A stretch of DNA of 41,079 nt from an uncultured Myxococcales bacterium (GCA_902826865.1 CADEGN010000038.1:1-41079); one strand, 5' to 3'. Counted from the stretch's first letter, positions 27,210 through 35,542 are shown. Made by a program: numbers and translations. Notes: generated by a model from the sequence alone, not told the origin.

Positions 27210-29414
27210 TCAGTGCATGGTCGTGCCCGCCTCGGGCCGTATCTTGCGTGCGAGCAGGCCGGTGCGCGGGACGGTGAACGACGCGACGCCACGAATCCCG
27301 TAGTCCCGGCAGATCGCATCGACGGCCATGCGCGCGGATAGGTGCGCGGCTTCCATGAGCTTGGCCGGGCTCGGCAATCGCACCCAATCGCCGGCCAGCA
27401 CCAGCCCGGGGACGTCGGTCACGACGCCTGGTCGATGGGTTCGCATCCCCACATGCAGCGCGGTGAAGTTGGCGCGGATCTGCTGGTGACGATGCTCGAC
27501 CGAGCGGCACAGGCCAGGGAGGAATCGCTCGGCATCCCCGAGCATCTGCTCGGCGACTTGTTCGTCGGTGAGCCCGTCCGGCACGGCGTAGGCATGCAGT
27601 TCAATGACGCTGCCGCACTGCTCCGCCGCCCAGCTTGCGGCCCGTGGATCGCTGCGATGGACGAACGCGATCGCATCGAGCAGCTGCGGCCGCTCGGTGA
27701 CGACGAAGATCGGCAGCGTGTCGCCGAACCGTTGCCGGCACCACAGGCGGAGGACCGAGTAGCGCTGGCCGGCGCGCATGTGCGCCATCGAGCGGCTTAG
27801 CTGGGTGCCGGCGAGGCTGTGGGAGCGCGCGATCACGCCGCGCGCGGCCGCGACGTCGGCCGCGAGTACGATGCGATCGAAGCGCTCGCCGTCGACGGTG
27901 AGCCCGCGCGGTCCGGACTCGACGCGCTCGATGGCGCGTCCGAACCGGATGTCGACGCCCTGTTGGATCATTCGATCCTGGATCGGCGCCACGAGGGCCT
28001 CGTCGCTGCTGCCGTCGAGCCAGTCGTAGAGCAGCCCATGATCGTGGCCGAGGTAGTAGAAGTGGAACGCGGCAGTGAGCTCGGCCATCGAGATCCGTCG
28101 CTCGTCGGCGAAGAAGGCCCGCGCGAAGGTCGAGAAGACCATGCGGAGCTCGCGGGGTAGCTCCGCAGCATCGGCGAAGTCCGCGAAGCTGGTGTGGTCG
28201 AGCCGCGGGTCCTCCACGTCGGCGTCGTAACGCAGCAGCGTCTCCAGCGCGCGCCCGGTGCGGGGGCGCAGGACGTCGCGGACACGGAACAGCCCCGAGC
28301 GCGCCAACGCGAGCAGGTTGAGCCCCGGTGCCGCCGCGGTGCCGGCGAAACCAAACCGACGGCCGTCGGCGGTGAGGATGGCGTAGTCGTCGATCGGGCG
28401 CAGCCGGGAGTCGAGCCCCAGCTCGCGGAACCACTCGTTGAGGTTGTAGTAGTGGCGGAAGAAGGCGTGGAAGCCGTGCTCGATCGGTGCGACGAAACCG
28501 TCGTCGAGCTGCTCGCGCCAACCGGCAAGCTTGCCCCCGAGCTTGGTGTCGCGCTCGAACAGCACCACTTCGAAGGCGCGTCGGGACAGCAGCTCGGCCG
28601 CGCTGATCCCAGCCAAGCCGCCGCCAATGACCGCGATGCGCGGAAGGCCGCGCGGGTGCTCGGGTAGACGCTCGTCGACCGCGACCAGCACGTGTCGGTA
28701 CCCGCCGAAACGGCGACGGATCAACGCGGCGGCCCATGACGGCCGCACCACCCGACCGCGCGCGTGCTCGTAGAGCGCCGTGACCGTGAGCATCAGGGCC
28801 AGACCGAAGGCATAGTCCTCGATCGGGATGGTCCAGACCCGCCAGCCGAGCTGATACTCGGCCTCGTACACGACGATCGGCCGCGCGGTCAGGTAGCCGT
28901 TGCAGACGGTGGTGAGCAGGACGACCACTGCGAAGTAGATCCATCCCGCGCGGCGCTGCAGCAGGCGGACGCCGAGTGCGTGGTCGACCGCCGCCGCGCC
29001 GGCGAGCGCGAGCGCAGCCACCGCGGTGTACTCGCGTCCATGCGCGGTCGCCCATGCCGCGACCGCGACCGACGGGATCGCCAAGGCGTAGATCCAGCGG
29101 GCGCGATCAATAGCCGCGGGCGGCGAGCGTCCCAGCCACGACTCCCACAGCAGCAGGCAGGCGAACGGCACCGCCAGGAAGAACGCCCACTCTTCGATGG
29201 GCAGGCCGAGCAGCCACAGGCCCAGCACGCGCGCGGGCTCGAAGTTCCAGTGATCGCCCACGACGACGAGGTCCCAGACCACGAAAGGGGCGGCGCCGAT
29301 GATCGCGGCTCTCAGTGCGGGCCGTGGGAATCCTGGGATGCGACGACCGAGCACCAGCGGCGGCAGTCCCACGAGCAGATCGAACGCGGCGTATTCCCAG
29401 CGCATCGGGTTCAC
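27210..29414 (-). CDS. Fusion of CrtYcd-type lycopene cyclase and CrtU-like carotenoid aromatase
   Basis: 734 residues from GTG 29414, which overlaps the crtE stop as GTGA (ATG 29405 is the alternative). Residues of about 5-245 are a polytopic lycopene cyclase with both halves: LGLPIEEWAFFLAV (PIEE at 72-75) and WTIPIEDYAFGLALM (PIED at 197-200), the paired acidic motifs of CrtYc/CrtYd. Residues of about 258-720 are an FAD enzyme: IAVIGGGLAGISAAELLSRR (264-269 is GGGLAG), then IEHGFHAFFRHYYNLNEWF, ARAFFADERRISMAELTAAF, HFYYLGHDHGLLYD, GSVIELHAYAVPDGL and LVLAGDWVRLPSPAKLMEAA. The EHGFHAFFR..YYNL and HFYFLG blocks are those of isorenieratene/chlorobactene synthases (CrtU), which desaturate and methyl-shift a beta-ring into an aromatic ring. 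A carotenoid desaturase without aromatase activity is the alternative. Confidence 0.8.
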   Translation of the reverse strand: MNPMRWEYAAFDLLVGLPPLVLGRRIPGFPRPALRAAIIGAAPFVVWDLVVVGDHWNFEPARVLGLWLLGLPIEEWAFFLAVPFACLLLWESWLGRSPPAAIDRARWIYALAIPSVAVAAWATAHGREYTAVAALALAGAAAVDHALGVRLLQRRAGWIYFAVVVLLTTVCNGYLTARPIVVYEAEYQLGWRVWTIPIEDYAFGLALMLTVTALYEHARGRVVRPSWAAALIRRRFGGYRHVLVAVDERLPEHPRGLPRIAVIGGGLAGISAAELLSRRAFEVVLFERDTKLGGKLAGWREQLDDGFVAPIEHGFHAFFRHYYNLNEWFRELGLDSRLRPIDDYAILTADGRRFGFAGTAAAPGLNLLALARSGLFRVRDVLRPRTGRALETLLRYDADVEDPRLDHTSFADFADAAELPRELRMVFSTFARAFFADERRISMAELTAAFHFYYLGHDHGLLYDWLDGSSDEALVAPIQDRMIQQGVDIRFGRAIERVESGPRGLTVDGERFDRIVLAADVAAARGVIARSHSLAGTQLSRSMAHMRAGQRYSVLRLWCRQRFGDTLPIFVVTERPQLLDAIAFVHRSDPRAASWAAEQCGSVIELHAYAVPDGLTDEQVAEQMLGDAERFLPGLCRSVEHRHQQIRANFTALHVGMRTHRPGVVTDVPGLVLAGDWVRLPSPAKLMEAAHLSARMAVDAICRDYGIRGVASFTVPRTGLLARKIRPEAGTTMH

Positions 29415-30298
29415 GCTGACAGGGACGCGTCCATTCGATCGGGCGTGCGGACGAGTGCACGCGCGAACAGCCCGGACATTAACTGCGCGAGCCAGGAGTG
29501 CAGCTCGTCGCGGCCAGGGCACGGCGGCAACAACACGAGCGCTCGGCTTCGGATCGCGTCCAGCCGTGCGCGCGCGCGCTCGAGCCCCAGTTCGTCAACC
29601 GCGCTGGGTCGCGCGTGGCTGACGTCCTGGCCCACCGGCTTGCCCAGCTCAAACTCGCTCGCGGTGCGATCGAGGATGTCGTCGGCGATCTGGAAGCCCT
29701 CCCCGAACGCGCTCCCGAGCGGACGCCATGGGCGCGGCTCGGCCCCGGCCGCGAGCGCGCCCAGTGCAGCAGCCGCCTCGAACAGCACGCCGGTCTTCGC
29801 GCGGTGGTACCGGTCCAGTACCGGCTGCGGTTCCTCTTCCCAGGCCTGTCCCGCGACCAGGCCGGCCCCGGCCCCGGCGGCGGCCGCAAGCAGGCTTACC
29901 GCGCGGCCGAGCATGTCGCGGCCCGCAAACCCATGCGCGAGCTCGTCGAAGGCAGCGACGATCAGCCCGTCGCCGCACAGCACCGCGATCGGCTCGCCGA
30001 AGCGCGCGTGCACAGTCGGACGTCCCCGCCGCAGCTGCGCGTCGTCGAAGCAGGGAAGGTCGTCGTGGACGAGCGAGGCGCAGTGGAGCAGTTCGATGGC
30101 GATCGCCGCCGGCATCGCGTCCTCGGGCGTCGCGCCGCAAGCCTGCGCCACCGCGAGGACCAGGCGCGGGCGCACGCGCGCTCCGCCGGGAAAGACCGCA
30201 TGCCGCACGGCCGCCCGAAGGCGTGGGGGCGCGTCCGAGGGGACGAGCCTACGGAACGATCGCGCGAGGGCAGACTCGAAGGCGTCGATGCGGACCAC
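29411..30298 (-). CDS. crtE: Geranylgeranyl diphosphate synthase-type prenyltransferase
   Basis: 295 residues; makes the C20 precursor from IPP and DMAPP/FPP. First Asp-rich motif VHDDLPCFDD (DDxxxxD at 79-85) followed by RRGRPTVHARFG; second motif FQIADDILD near 210 followed by KPVGQDVS. The usual GGKRxRP IPP-binding motif reads GGARVRP (38-44), with Ala for Lys, a departure worth noting. Start is GTG 30298, only 9 nt from a strong -10, so the mRNA may be leaderless. First gene of the leftward operon with the cyclase-aromatase fusion. Confidence 0.9.
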   Translation of the reverse strand: MVRIDAFESALARSFRRLVPSDAPPRLRAAVRHAVFPGGARVRPRLVLAVAQACGATPEDAMPAAIAIELLHCASLVHDDLPCFDDAQLRRGRPTVHARFGEPIAVLCGDGLIVAAFDELAHGFAGRDMLGRAVSLLAAAAGAGAGLVAGQAWEEEPQPVLDRYHRAKTGVLFEAAAALGALAAGAEPRPWRPLGSAFGEGFQIADDILDRTASEFELGKPVGQDVSHARPSAVDELGLERARARLDAIRSRALVLLPPCPGRDELHSWLAQLMSGLFARALVRTPDRMDASLSA

Positions 30299-30303
30299 AG
30301 TTC

Positions 30304-30336
30304 TACCTGTATAGTTTGTGTATAATGTTTGTCAAA
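30304..30336 (-). promoter_or_regulatory. Candidate CarA/CarH operator: three 11-bp direct repeats
   Basis: In an AT-rich island between crtE and crtD the minus strand reads TTTGACAAACA (30336-30326), TTATACACAAA (30325-30315), CTATACAGGTA (30314-30304). The ACA core recurs exactly every 11 bp. CarH of Thermus binds as a tetramer to three tandem 11-bp repeats over the -35 element, and this layout matches: repeat 1 contains the -35 TTGACA of crtE. Confidence 0.7.
30308..30335 (-). promoter_or_regulatory. crtE promoter
   Basis: -35 TTGACA (30335-30330), 16-bp spacer, -10 TATACA (30313-30308). Transcription would begin near 30301, leaving at most a few bases before the GTG at 30298, so a leaderless mRNA is predicted. 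Fully overlaps the operator. Confidence 0.65.
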
Positions 30337-30342
30337 TACAAT
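30316..30342 (+). promoter_or_regulatory. Candidate crtD promoter, divergent from crtE
   Basis: Best rightward match is -35 TTGTGT (30316-30321), 15-bp spacer, -10 TACAAT (30337-30342), 34 bp before the ATG at 30377. TATAAT at 30321-30326 is another possible -10 but lacks a good -35. Either would be covered by the same repeats. Confidence 0.4.
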
Positions 30343-30376
30343 AAACTAACTATGGACAAGTCGCGATCGAGGCGTC

Positions 30377-31939
30377 ATGGTAGACGTCGTGACCGAGACA
30401 TCCTGGGACGTCGTCGTTGTTGGGGCCGGGGTCGGCGGCCTCGCGAGCGCGTTGAGGCTGGCCGCCGCGGGCTACTCGACGCTCGTGGTCGAACGGGACA
30501 ACGCGATCGGCGGCAAGCTCGCCCGCGCCTACCCGGGCGGCGTTGCGGTCGACTGCGGTCCAACAGTTTTGACCATGGTCGACGTCTTTGAGGACCTGTT
30601 CGCCTTGGCCGGCGAGCGGCTTACGGATCACGTGCGGTTGCGCCGCCACGAGCTAATCGCCCGGCACGCGTGGCCCGACGGATCCCGCCTTGATCTCCAC
30701 TGCGATATCGATCGCACCGCCGAGGACATCGCCGCGTTCGCGGGACCGCGCGATGCCGAGGGTTACCGCCGCTTCTGCAAGCATGGCGCGCGGTTGCTCG
30801 CTCTCCTCGATCCTACGTTCCTGCGCGAGCACAACCCTGGGATCGCGGCGTTGTCGCGCCGGATCGGCGTGATGGGCATGCTCCGGATGTCCCGCGTCGA
30901 CTGGAGCCGCTCGTTGTGGAACGCGCTCGGGGAGTACTTTTCCGACGTGCGCGTGCGGCAGCTCTTCGCGCGATATGCCACCTACTGTGGGTCCTCCCCG
31001 TTCGAGGCGCCTGCCACGCTCGGCCTCGTCGCCGAGTTGGAGCGTCGCGGGTTGTGGTCGATCGAAGGCGGGCTCTTCGAGCTCGCGAAAGCGTTGGCTC
31101 GGGCGATCGTGCGCCACCGTGGACGCATCGTTCTCGGCTGCGGGGTCGTCGAGATCCGCACGGAAGGTCGGCGGGTCGACGCGCTCGTGCTCGCGGACGG
31201 AACCACAGTTCGCTGCAAGCACGTGGTGTTCAACGGAGACCCGGCGGCGCTGTGTGACGGCTTGCTAGGCCCCGGCCCCACCCGCGAGCTTGAGCGCGGG
31301 GAGGCGCGGCCGTCGCTGTCGGCGATGACCTGGGCGATGCTCGCCCGCCCCGAGGGCTTCGACCTCGCTCACCACAACGTGTTCTTCAGCGCCGACTACC
31401 CGGCCGAGTTCGATGCGTTGTTCGGCCGCGGTGAGCCTCCCCTCGATCCCACCGTGTACGTTTGCGCCTCGGACCGCGGATGGTCGGTGCCCGATGGCCC
31501 GGAGCGAATTTTCTGCCTCACCAATGCCCCCGCCGATCCGACGATCGGCGCAGACATGGAGCCGATATGTCGAGAACGCATGGAACGAACGATGCGCGCA
31601 TGCGGCCTCAAGCTGACGCCGCTCGCCATCGAACATCAAACGCCGCGACGCTTCGCAGAGCGATTCCCAGCCACCAACGGGGCGCTATACGGCGGCGTGA
31701 CGCATGGTCCGATGGCACCATGGCGCCGGGCCAAGGCTCAGACGAAGCTGACGAACCTCTGGCTCGTGGGCGGGGCGGTGCACCCGGGCGCGGGTGTGCC
31801 GATGGCTGCGCTCAGCGGATCGATCGCGGCGCGTCAGGTTCTGGCGGACCTGCGTTCGACATCGACGTCGCGGACGGGGGCTACTGCTGGTGGTACTTCG
31901 ACGGCCTGGCGCCGGATCAAAGCAGCGCAATCACGCTGA
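30377..31939 (+). CDS. crtD: CrtD-like 1-hydroxycarotenoid 3,4-desaturase
   Basis: A 520-residue FAD enzyme of the CrtI family. The FAD fold is VVVVGAGVGGLASALRLAAA (about 12-31) with IGGKLARAYPGGVAVDCGPT. The middle block FARYATYCGSSPFEAPATLG, then RGLWSIEGGLFELAKAL, is typical of CrtD rather than phytoene desaturase (GGSPxxxPAxL and VWxVEGGM). It ends WLVGGAVHPGAGVPMAALSG. The last ~28 residues (STSTSRTGATAGG...) are translated from the N-terminus of crtC in the wrong frame, so the true end may be near 31855. Adjacent crtC supports the CrtD call: CrtC hydrates, CrtD then adds the 3,4 double bond. Confidence 0.8.
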   Translation: MVDVVTETSWDVVVVGAGVGGLASALRLAAAGYSTLVVERDNAIGGKLARAYPGGVAVDCGPTVLTMVDVFEDLFALAGERLTDHVRLRRHELIARHAWPDGSRLDLHCDIDRTAEDIAAFAGPRDAEGYRRFCKHGARLLALLDPTFLREHNPGIAALSRRIGVMGMLRMSRVDWSRSLWNALGEYFSDVRVRQLFARYATYCGSSPFEAPATLGLVAELERRGLWSIEGGLFELAKALARAIVRHRGRIVLGCGVVEIRTEGRRVDALVLADGTTVRCKHVVFNGDPAALCDGLLGPGPTRELERGEARPSLSAMTWAMLARPEGFDLAHHNVFFSADYPAEFDALFGRGEPPLDPTVYVCASDRGWSVPDGPERIFCLTNAPADPTIGADMEPICRERMERTMRACGLKLTPLAIEHQTPRRFAERFPATNGALYGGVTHGPMAPWRRAKAQTKLTNLWLVGGAVHPGAGVPMAALSGSIAARQVLADLRSTSTSRTGATAGGTSTAWRRIKAAQSR

Positions 31940-32778
31940 TCGCCTTCGTCGGGGCGCCGTTTTCACCGGCCTACTTCCGCGCGCGTCGCAGCAGCCTGCG
32001 CGCGGACCCGATGGACCACTGTGGCTTCAACGTCGTCGTGCACGGTCCCGGCGTGGATGCGTGGGCGCTGTCCGCCTACGGGCGCTCCGCGGTGGTCCGC
32101 GAGCACAACTCGGTGCAGATCGGGGCGAGTCAGATCGTGCGCGACGCGGATGGTTTCTCGATCCATATCGAGGAGCGCACGATGCTGGGCCTGCCGATCC
32201 GTGGGCGGGTGAGGTTGAACGCGGCCGCGTGGCAACCGGTCGAGCAAACGCTGGACGGCGCGGGCCGACACCGTTGGTGGCCAGTTGTGCCGCTTGGTCA
32301 CGTGGAGGTCGAGTTGGACAACCCTCGCCTGCGGTTCGCGGGCACCGGCTACCACGACGCCAACCGCGGCAACGAGGCGCTCGAGCAGGCGTTCACGGGT
32401 TGGCGCTGGACTCGAGGCTCGGACGGCGAGCGGGCGGCAATCCTGTACGACGTGTGGGATCGCGACGGAACCTCGCACGAGCTCGGCTTTGAGTGTGACC
32501 GGCACGGACAACTTGTGGAACTGAGTGCGCCCGGACGCGTCGAGCTCGCCAGCAGTCGCTGGCGGCTGCCGCGTACGACCCGGGCCGACCGCGAAGGCGC
32601 GGCGTCGATCCGCCAGACGCTCGTCGATGCGCCTTTCTACGCGCGCACCTGGATCGAGCTCGCACTTGGGGGTCGTCGACTCGACGCGATGCACGAGGTG
32701 GTCGATCTCTCCAAGTTCACGCGCGCGACCACCCAACTCATGCTGCCGTTTCGCACCCGGGGCGTCGGATGGCGTTGA
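31855..32778 (+). CDS. crtC: Carotenoid 1,2-hydratase; no start codon visible
   Basis: About 307 residues are recognisable. It has FDIDVADGGYCWWYFDGLAP, ITLIAFVGAPFSPAYFRARR, MDHCGFNVVVHG, RHRWWPVVPLGHVEVELDNP, FAGTGYHDANRGNEALEQAF and ILYDVWDRDGTSHELGF, all typical of CrtC (GGYGWWYxD; IAFVGSVFSPYY; HCALNVxLYG; RHRWWP; GYxDxNxGxEPLE). It adds water to the psi-end to give a tertiary 1-hydroxyl. No ATG, GTG or TTG is present in this frame near the conserved start, and the N-terminus lies in the -1 frame of crtD. The position given is where homology begins. The crtD-crtC junction is either an indel, a frameshifted fusion or an unusual start. It overlaps the glycosyltransferase by 10 nt. Confidence 0.8.
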   Translation, partial: FDIDVADGGYCWWYFDGLAPDQSSAITLIAFVGAPFSPAYFRARRSSLRADPMDHCGFNVVVHGPGVDAWALSAYGRSAVVREHNSVQIGASQIVRDADGFSIHIEERTMLGLPIRGRVRLNAAAWQPVEQTLDGAGRHRWWPVVPLGHVEVELDNPRLRFAGTGYHDANRGNEALEQAFTGWRWTRGSDGERAAILYDVWDRDGTSHELGFECDRHGQLVELSAPGRVELASSRWRLPRTTRADREGAASIRQTLVDAPFYARTWIELALGGRRLDAMHEVVDLSKFTRATTQLMLPFRTRGVGWR

Positions 32779-33950
32779 GCTGGATCGCACTCGCCTGGAC
32801 CGCCGCCTACGTTGCCACGGTCGGTCGGGCCTTCGCGCCCGCAGCGAAGCAGCGCTCGGAGTTGCCAAGGACCGCGCGCGTGCTGGTTGTCCGTCCCTGC
32901 GCCGGTGCAGCGCCGTGGCTCGACGAGACCCTATCGAGCTGGCCGCGCAGCAACGCGCACACGCTGCGCTGGGTCGCGGCTGTCCAGGGGCCCGCGGATC
33001 CGGCGTGGCGGGTGGCCCATGCCGCCTGCGACAAGCTGGCCACACCCGCGCGTGAGCTTCACGTGTTCGCGACCGCCGCAACGGGGCCCAACCACAAGGC
33101 CGATCAGATCGCGCGGACCGTTGCTGCGCTGGGAGCAGACTGCGACGTGCTGGTCGTGGCGGACAGCGACGTCGATCTGAGCTCGGTCGACCTCGACGCC
33201 CTGGTGGCCTCGCTTGCTACGCCCGGCGTGGCGGCGGTGTGGTGCCCGACGGTGGAAACCACCCCACGCACAGTCGCGGATCGTCTCGGTGCGAGCATCG
33301 TAATGGGCTCGCTCCACGCGTTCGCCGTGCTGGGTCGGCTCACTCCCGCGCTCTTCGTCGGCAAGCTCTTCGCAGTGCGCATGGACGAGCTGGCCGCGCT
33401 CGGGGGGTTCGCCTCGCTTCGGCGTCATCTCGGCGAGGACTTCGAGCTGGCCCGGCGCCTGCGCGAGCGCGGATCTGCGAGCGCGCAAAGCTCGATCGTC
33501 GCCCATTCGCACCTGCACGGGCGCAGGCTGGCTGCGGTGTTCGAGAGGCACACCAGGTGGTTCGTGGTGCTGCGCGCGCAGCGTCCCGTCGCCCTGCTCA
33601 GCGTACCGTTGCTGCTCGCGGCCGCGCCGCTGTTGCTCGCGCTGGCCGCGGTGCTGGCCACTCAGTTCGCCACGATCGCGATCGCGATGGCGGCAATCGT
33701 ACTTTTGGCCAGGTTGGCGGTGGTGTGGTTGGGTCATCGACGTGCTGACCAGCCGCTGGCTGCAGCCGATCTCGCGCTCGCGCTACCGGCCGACCTCGTG
33801 CTACTTGCCGCGCTCGTACGCTGTCTGACCACGCGACGAGTTCGCTGGGCCGATCGCTCGCTGCGGATCGGCGCGGAGGGCCTTCTCGAGCCGCTCGCCG
33901 CGGAGCGCGAGCCACACGCCGGCGATCCGATCGAGAGCGGCAGCGGCTAG
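32769..33950 (+). CDS. GT21/HpnI-like membrane glycosyltransferase, probable carotenoid glycosyltransferase
   Basis: A 393-residue family-2-fold glycosyltransferase of the ceramide-glucosyltransferase type. N-terminal TM (about 4-20), GPNHKADQIAR at 107-116, DxD-like VVADSDVDLSSVD (Asp132/134), GGFASLRRHLGEDFELARRL with the acidic residues Glu223/Asp224, and RHTRW at 260-264, the (Q/R)xxRW acceptor motif. C-terminal TM helices lie at about 275-310 and 315-345. Its position directly after crtD and crtC suggests it glycosylates the 1-hydroxyl made by CrtC, the role of CruC in green sulfur bacteria, though CruC homology is not proven. The 3' end overlaps the opposite-strand acyltransferase by 150 nt. 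Confidence 0.8.
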   Translation: MALSWIALAWTAAYVATVGRAFAPAAKQRSELPRTARVLVVRPCAGAAPWLDETLSSWPRSNAHTLRWVAAVQGPADPAWRVAHAACDKLATPARELHVFATAATGPNHKADQIARTVAALGADCDVLVVADSDVDLSSVDLDALVASLATPGVAAVWCPTVETTPRTVADRLGASIVMGSLHAFAVLGRLTPALFVGKLFAVRMDELAALGGFASLRRHLGEDFELARRLRERGSASAQSSIVAHSHLHGRRLAAVFERHTRWFVVLRAQRPVALLSVPLLLAAAPLLLALAAVLATQFATIAIAMAAIVLLARLAVVWLGHRRADQPLAAADLALALPADLVLLAALVRCLTTRRVRWADRSLRIGAEGLLEPLAAEREPHAGDPIESGSG

Positions 33951-34607
33951 TCCCTCGGACGCCTCACGTTGCGTCCACAGCGGCATTCGACTCAGCGTCC
34001 GTCGATCTAGCCCCGCCAGCGCATCGCCGATCCGCTCGGTGACCTCTGCCGTGGCTGCGGGCGAGCCCGGTGCGACGGGCTCGCAGCACGCGATCGACAG
34101 TTCCGGCCGCGGACCCGCACCGAACTCGTAGCGCAGGGCTACGGGGACGATCCACGCGCCGGAGATCCTGGCGATGCGGGCGCCGCCGTCGTGGAGCCGG
34201 AGCTCCTCCCTCGGCGGTCGTTCTTCGCCCTGGCCGAAGACCCACAGGGCGCGTCCCGGGCGATCGAGCAAGACCGCGCCGTGCCGAAGCGCCTTCGCGG
34301 CGTCGACGGGATCACCGCGGCGCAGGCCGACCGCGCCAACGAGTCGGAAGAAGCGAAGGCGGCGCAGGTTCTCCTCCTCCATCAGTGCGAACGCATCGAG
34401 CGCGAGCACCCTGCGGCACAGGACCAACGCGACCAGCGGATCCCACCACGACGTGTGGTTCGATACCAGCACGATGGGATGCGCGTCCGTCGTCGGCCGG
34501 ACGCGCTCAAGCCCATGAACATGGACATCGAACGCGCGCCGCAGTCGGCGCTCGCAGGTCCATGCGAACCAGCGGGTGAAGAGCTCCGACTTGCACGCGC
34601 GGATCAC
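33801..34607 (-). CDS. PlsC-like acyltransferase, probable carotenoid glycoside acyltransferase
   Basis: A 268-residue acyltransferase. The HxxxxD box is NHTSWWDPL (His51, Asp56); the second motif is VFGQGEERPPRE (about 125-136), corresponding to FPxGxR(S/P); the third region is IVPVALRYEFG. An N-terminal hydrophobic segment is weak. It overlaps crtB by 4 nt (34604-34607), so it belongs to the crtI-crtB operon. In green sulfur bacteria CruD acylates the carotenoid sugar; here a glycosyltransferase and acyltransferase are both in the cluster, supporting the same role. Its last 150 nt overlap the glycosyltransferase antisense. Confidence 0.82.
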   Translation of the reverse strand: MIRACKSELFTRWFAWTCERRLRRAFDVHVHGLERVRPTTDAHPIVLVSNHTSWWDPLVALVLCRRVLALDAFALMEEENLRRLRFFRLVGAVGLRRGDPVDAAKALRHGAVLLDRPGRALWVFGQGEERPPREELRLHDGGARIARISGAWIVPVALRYEFGAGPRPELSIACCEPVAPGSPAATAEVTERIGDALAGLDRRTLSRMPLWTQREASEGLAAAALDRIAGVWLALRGERLEKALRADPQRAIGPANSSRGQTAYERGK

Positions 34608-35542
34608 GTGAGCACCGCGGCCTCGAGCAGCGATCGCGCGGCCGGCAGCGGCGGATCATCGAAGCCGGCGCTGGCGCGGCGCTCGAACCAGCGAGCCTGC
34701 AGCAGCAGTGCCAGCCGCCTCGCCGTCGAGACCCGGGCTCTCCCAGAGATGCTGTCGCCGTGGCGCCGGCGAACGACACGACCGATGTCGGCGTAGATCG
34801 ACCGTGCCGCGCGGATCGCTGCGCGGCAGTCGATTGGCAGTTCGGAGATGCCGGCGCCGGCGCGCCCATAGAGCTCATCGGCAACTCCCAGCAGACGTTC
34901 CACCACGCCGCCCAGCGCGGGCGTGAATCGCGGCCGCTCGAGCAGCTCGGCCCGCGAGATCCCCGCCTCATCGAGCCAGCGCGTCGGCAGGTACACACGG
35001 CCGCGCCGCGCGTCTTCCCCGACGTCGCGCGCAACGTTGGTCAGTTGCATCGCAACGCCGAGATCGCATGCCCGTGCGAGCACGCCCAAGGATCGAGCGC
35101 CCATCACGACGGTGAGCGCCACACCGACGCTCGACGCCACGCGGACCGAGTAGGCGAGCACGTCCTCGAGCTCGACCAGCTCGCGACCCTCGGCGTCCCA
35201 CGCGAAGCCCTCGAGCAACGCATCGAAGGGCGCGCGCGGGAGCTGATAGAGCTCTGCGATCTGGCTGAGGCCGCGCTCGATCGGATCCGAGATCGGGCGG
35301 CCCGCCCACGCGCGATCGATCATGCCCTTCACTCTCGCGTGGCCCTCCCATGGGTCGGGTTCGTCGTCGATGGCGTCGTCGGCCACGCGACAGAATGCGT
35401 AGATGACCGCCGCTGGGTCCCGTACGCGGGCGGGCAGCAGCCGCGCGGCGGTGGCGAAGCTGCGCGAACCGGTGGCGAGCACGTCACGACAGGCGGCGAT
35501 GTCATCGCCGAGCCTCGAGCGGCGCGGATTTTCATGCAGCAT
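34604..35542 (-). CDS. crtB: Phytoene synthase
   Basis: About 312 residues from ATG 35542 (MLHENPRRSRLGDDIAACRD), which overlaps the crtI stop by 11 nt; a longer reading from 35638 adds non-conserved residues. First Asp-rich motif AFCRVADDAIDDEPD, second LTNVARDVGEDARRGRVYLP, both complete. Condenses two GGPP to phytoene. Length and motifs are typical of CrtB. Coupled to crtI and the acyltransferase. Confidence 0.95.
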   Translation of the reverse strand: MLHENPRRSRLGDDIAACRDVLATGSRSFATAARLLPARVRDPAAVIYAFCRVADDAIDDEPDPWEGHARVKGMIDRAWAGRPISDPIERGLSQIAELYQLPRAPFDALLEGFAWDAEGRELVELEDVLAYSVRVASSVGVALTVVMGARSLGVLARACDLGVAMQLTNVARDVGEDARRGRVYLPTRWLDEAGISRAELLERPRFTPALGGVVERLLGVADELYGRAGAGISELPIDCRAAIRAARSIYADIGRVVRRRHGDSISGRARVSTARRLALLLQARWFERRASAGFDDPPLPAARSLLEAAVLT

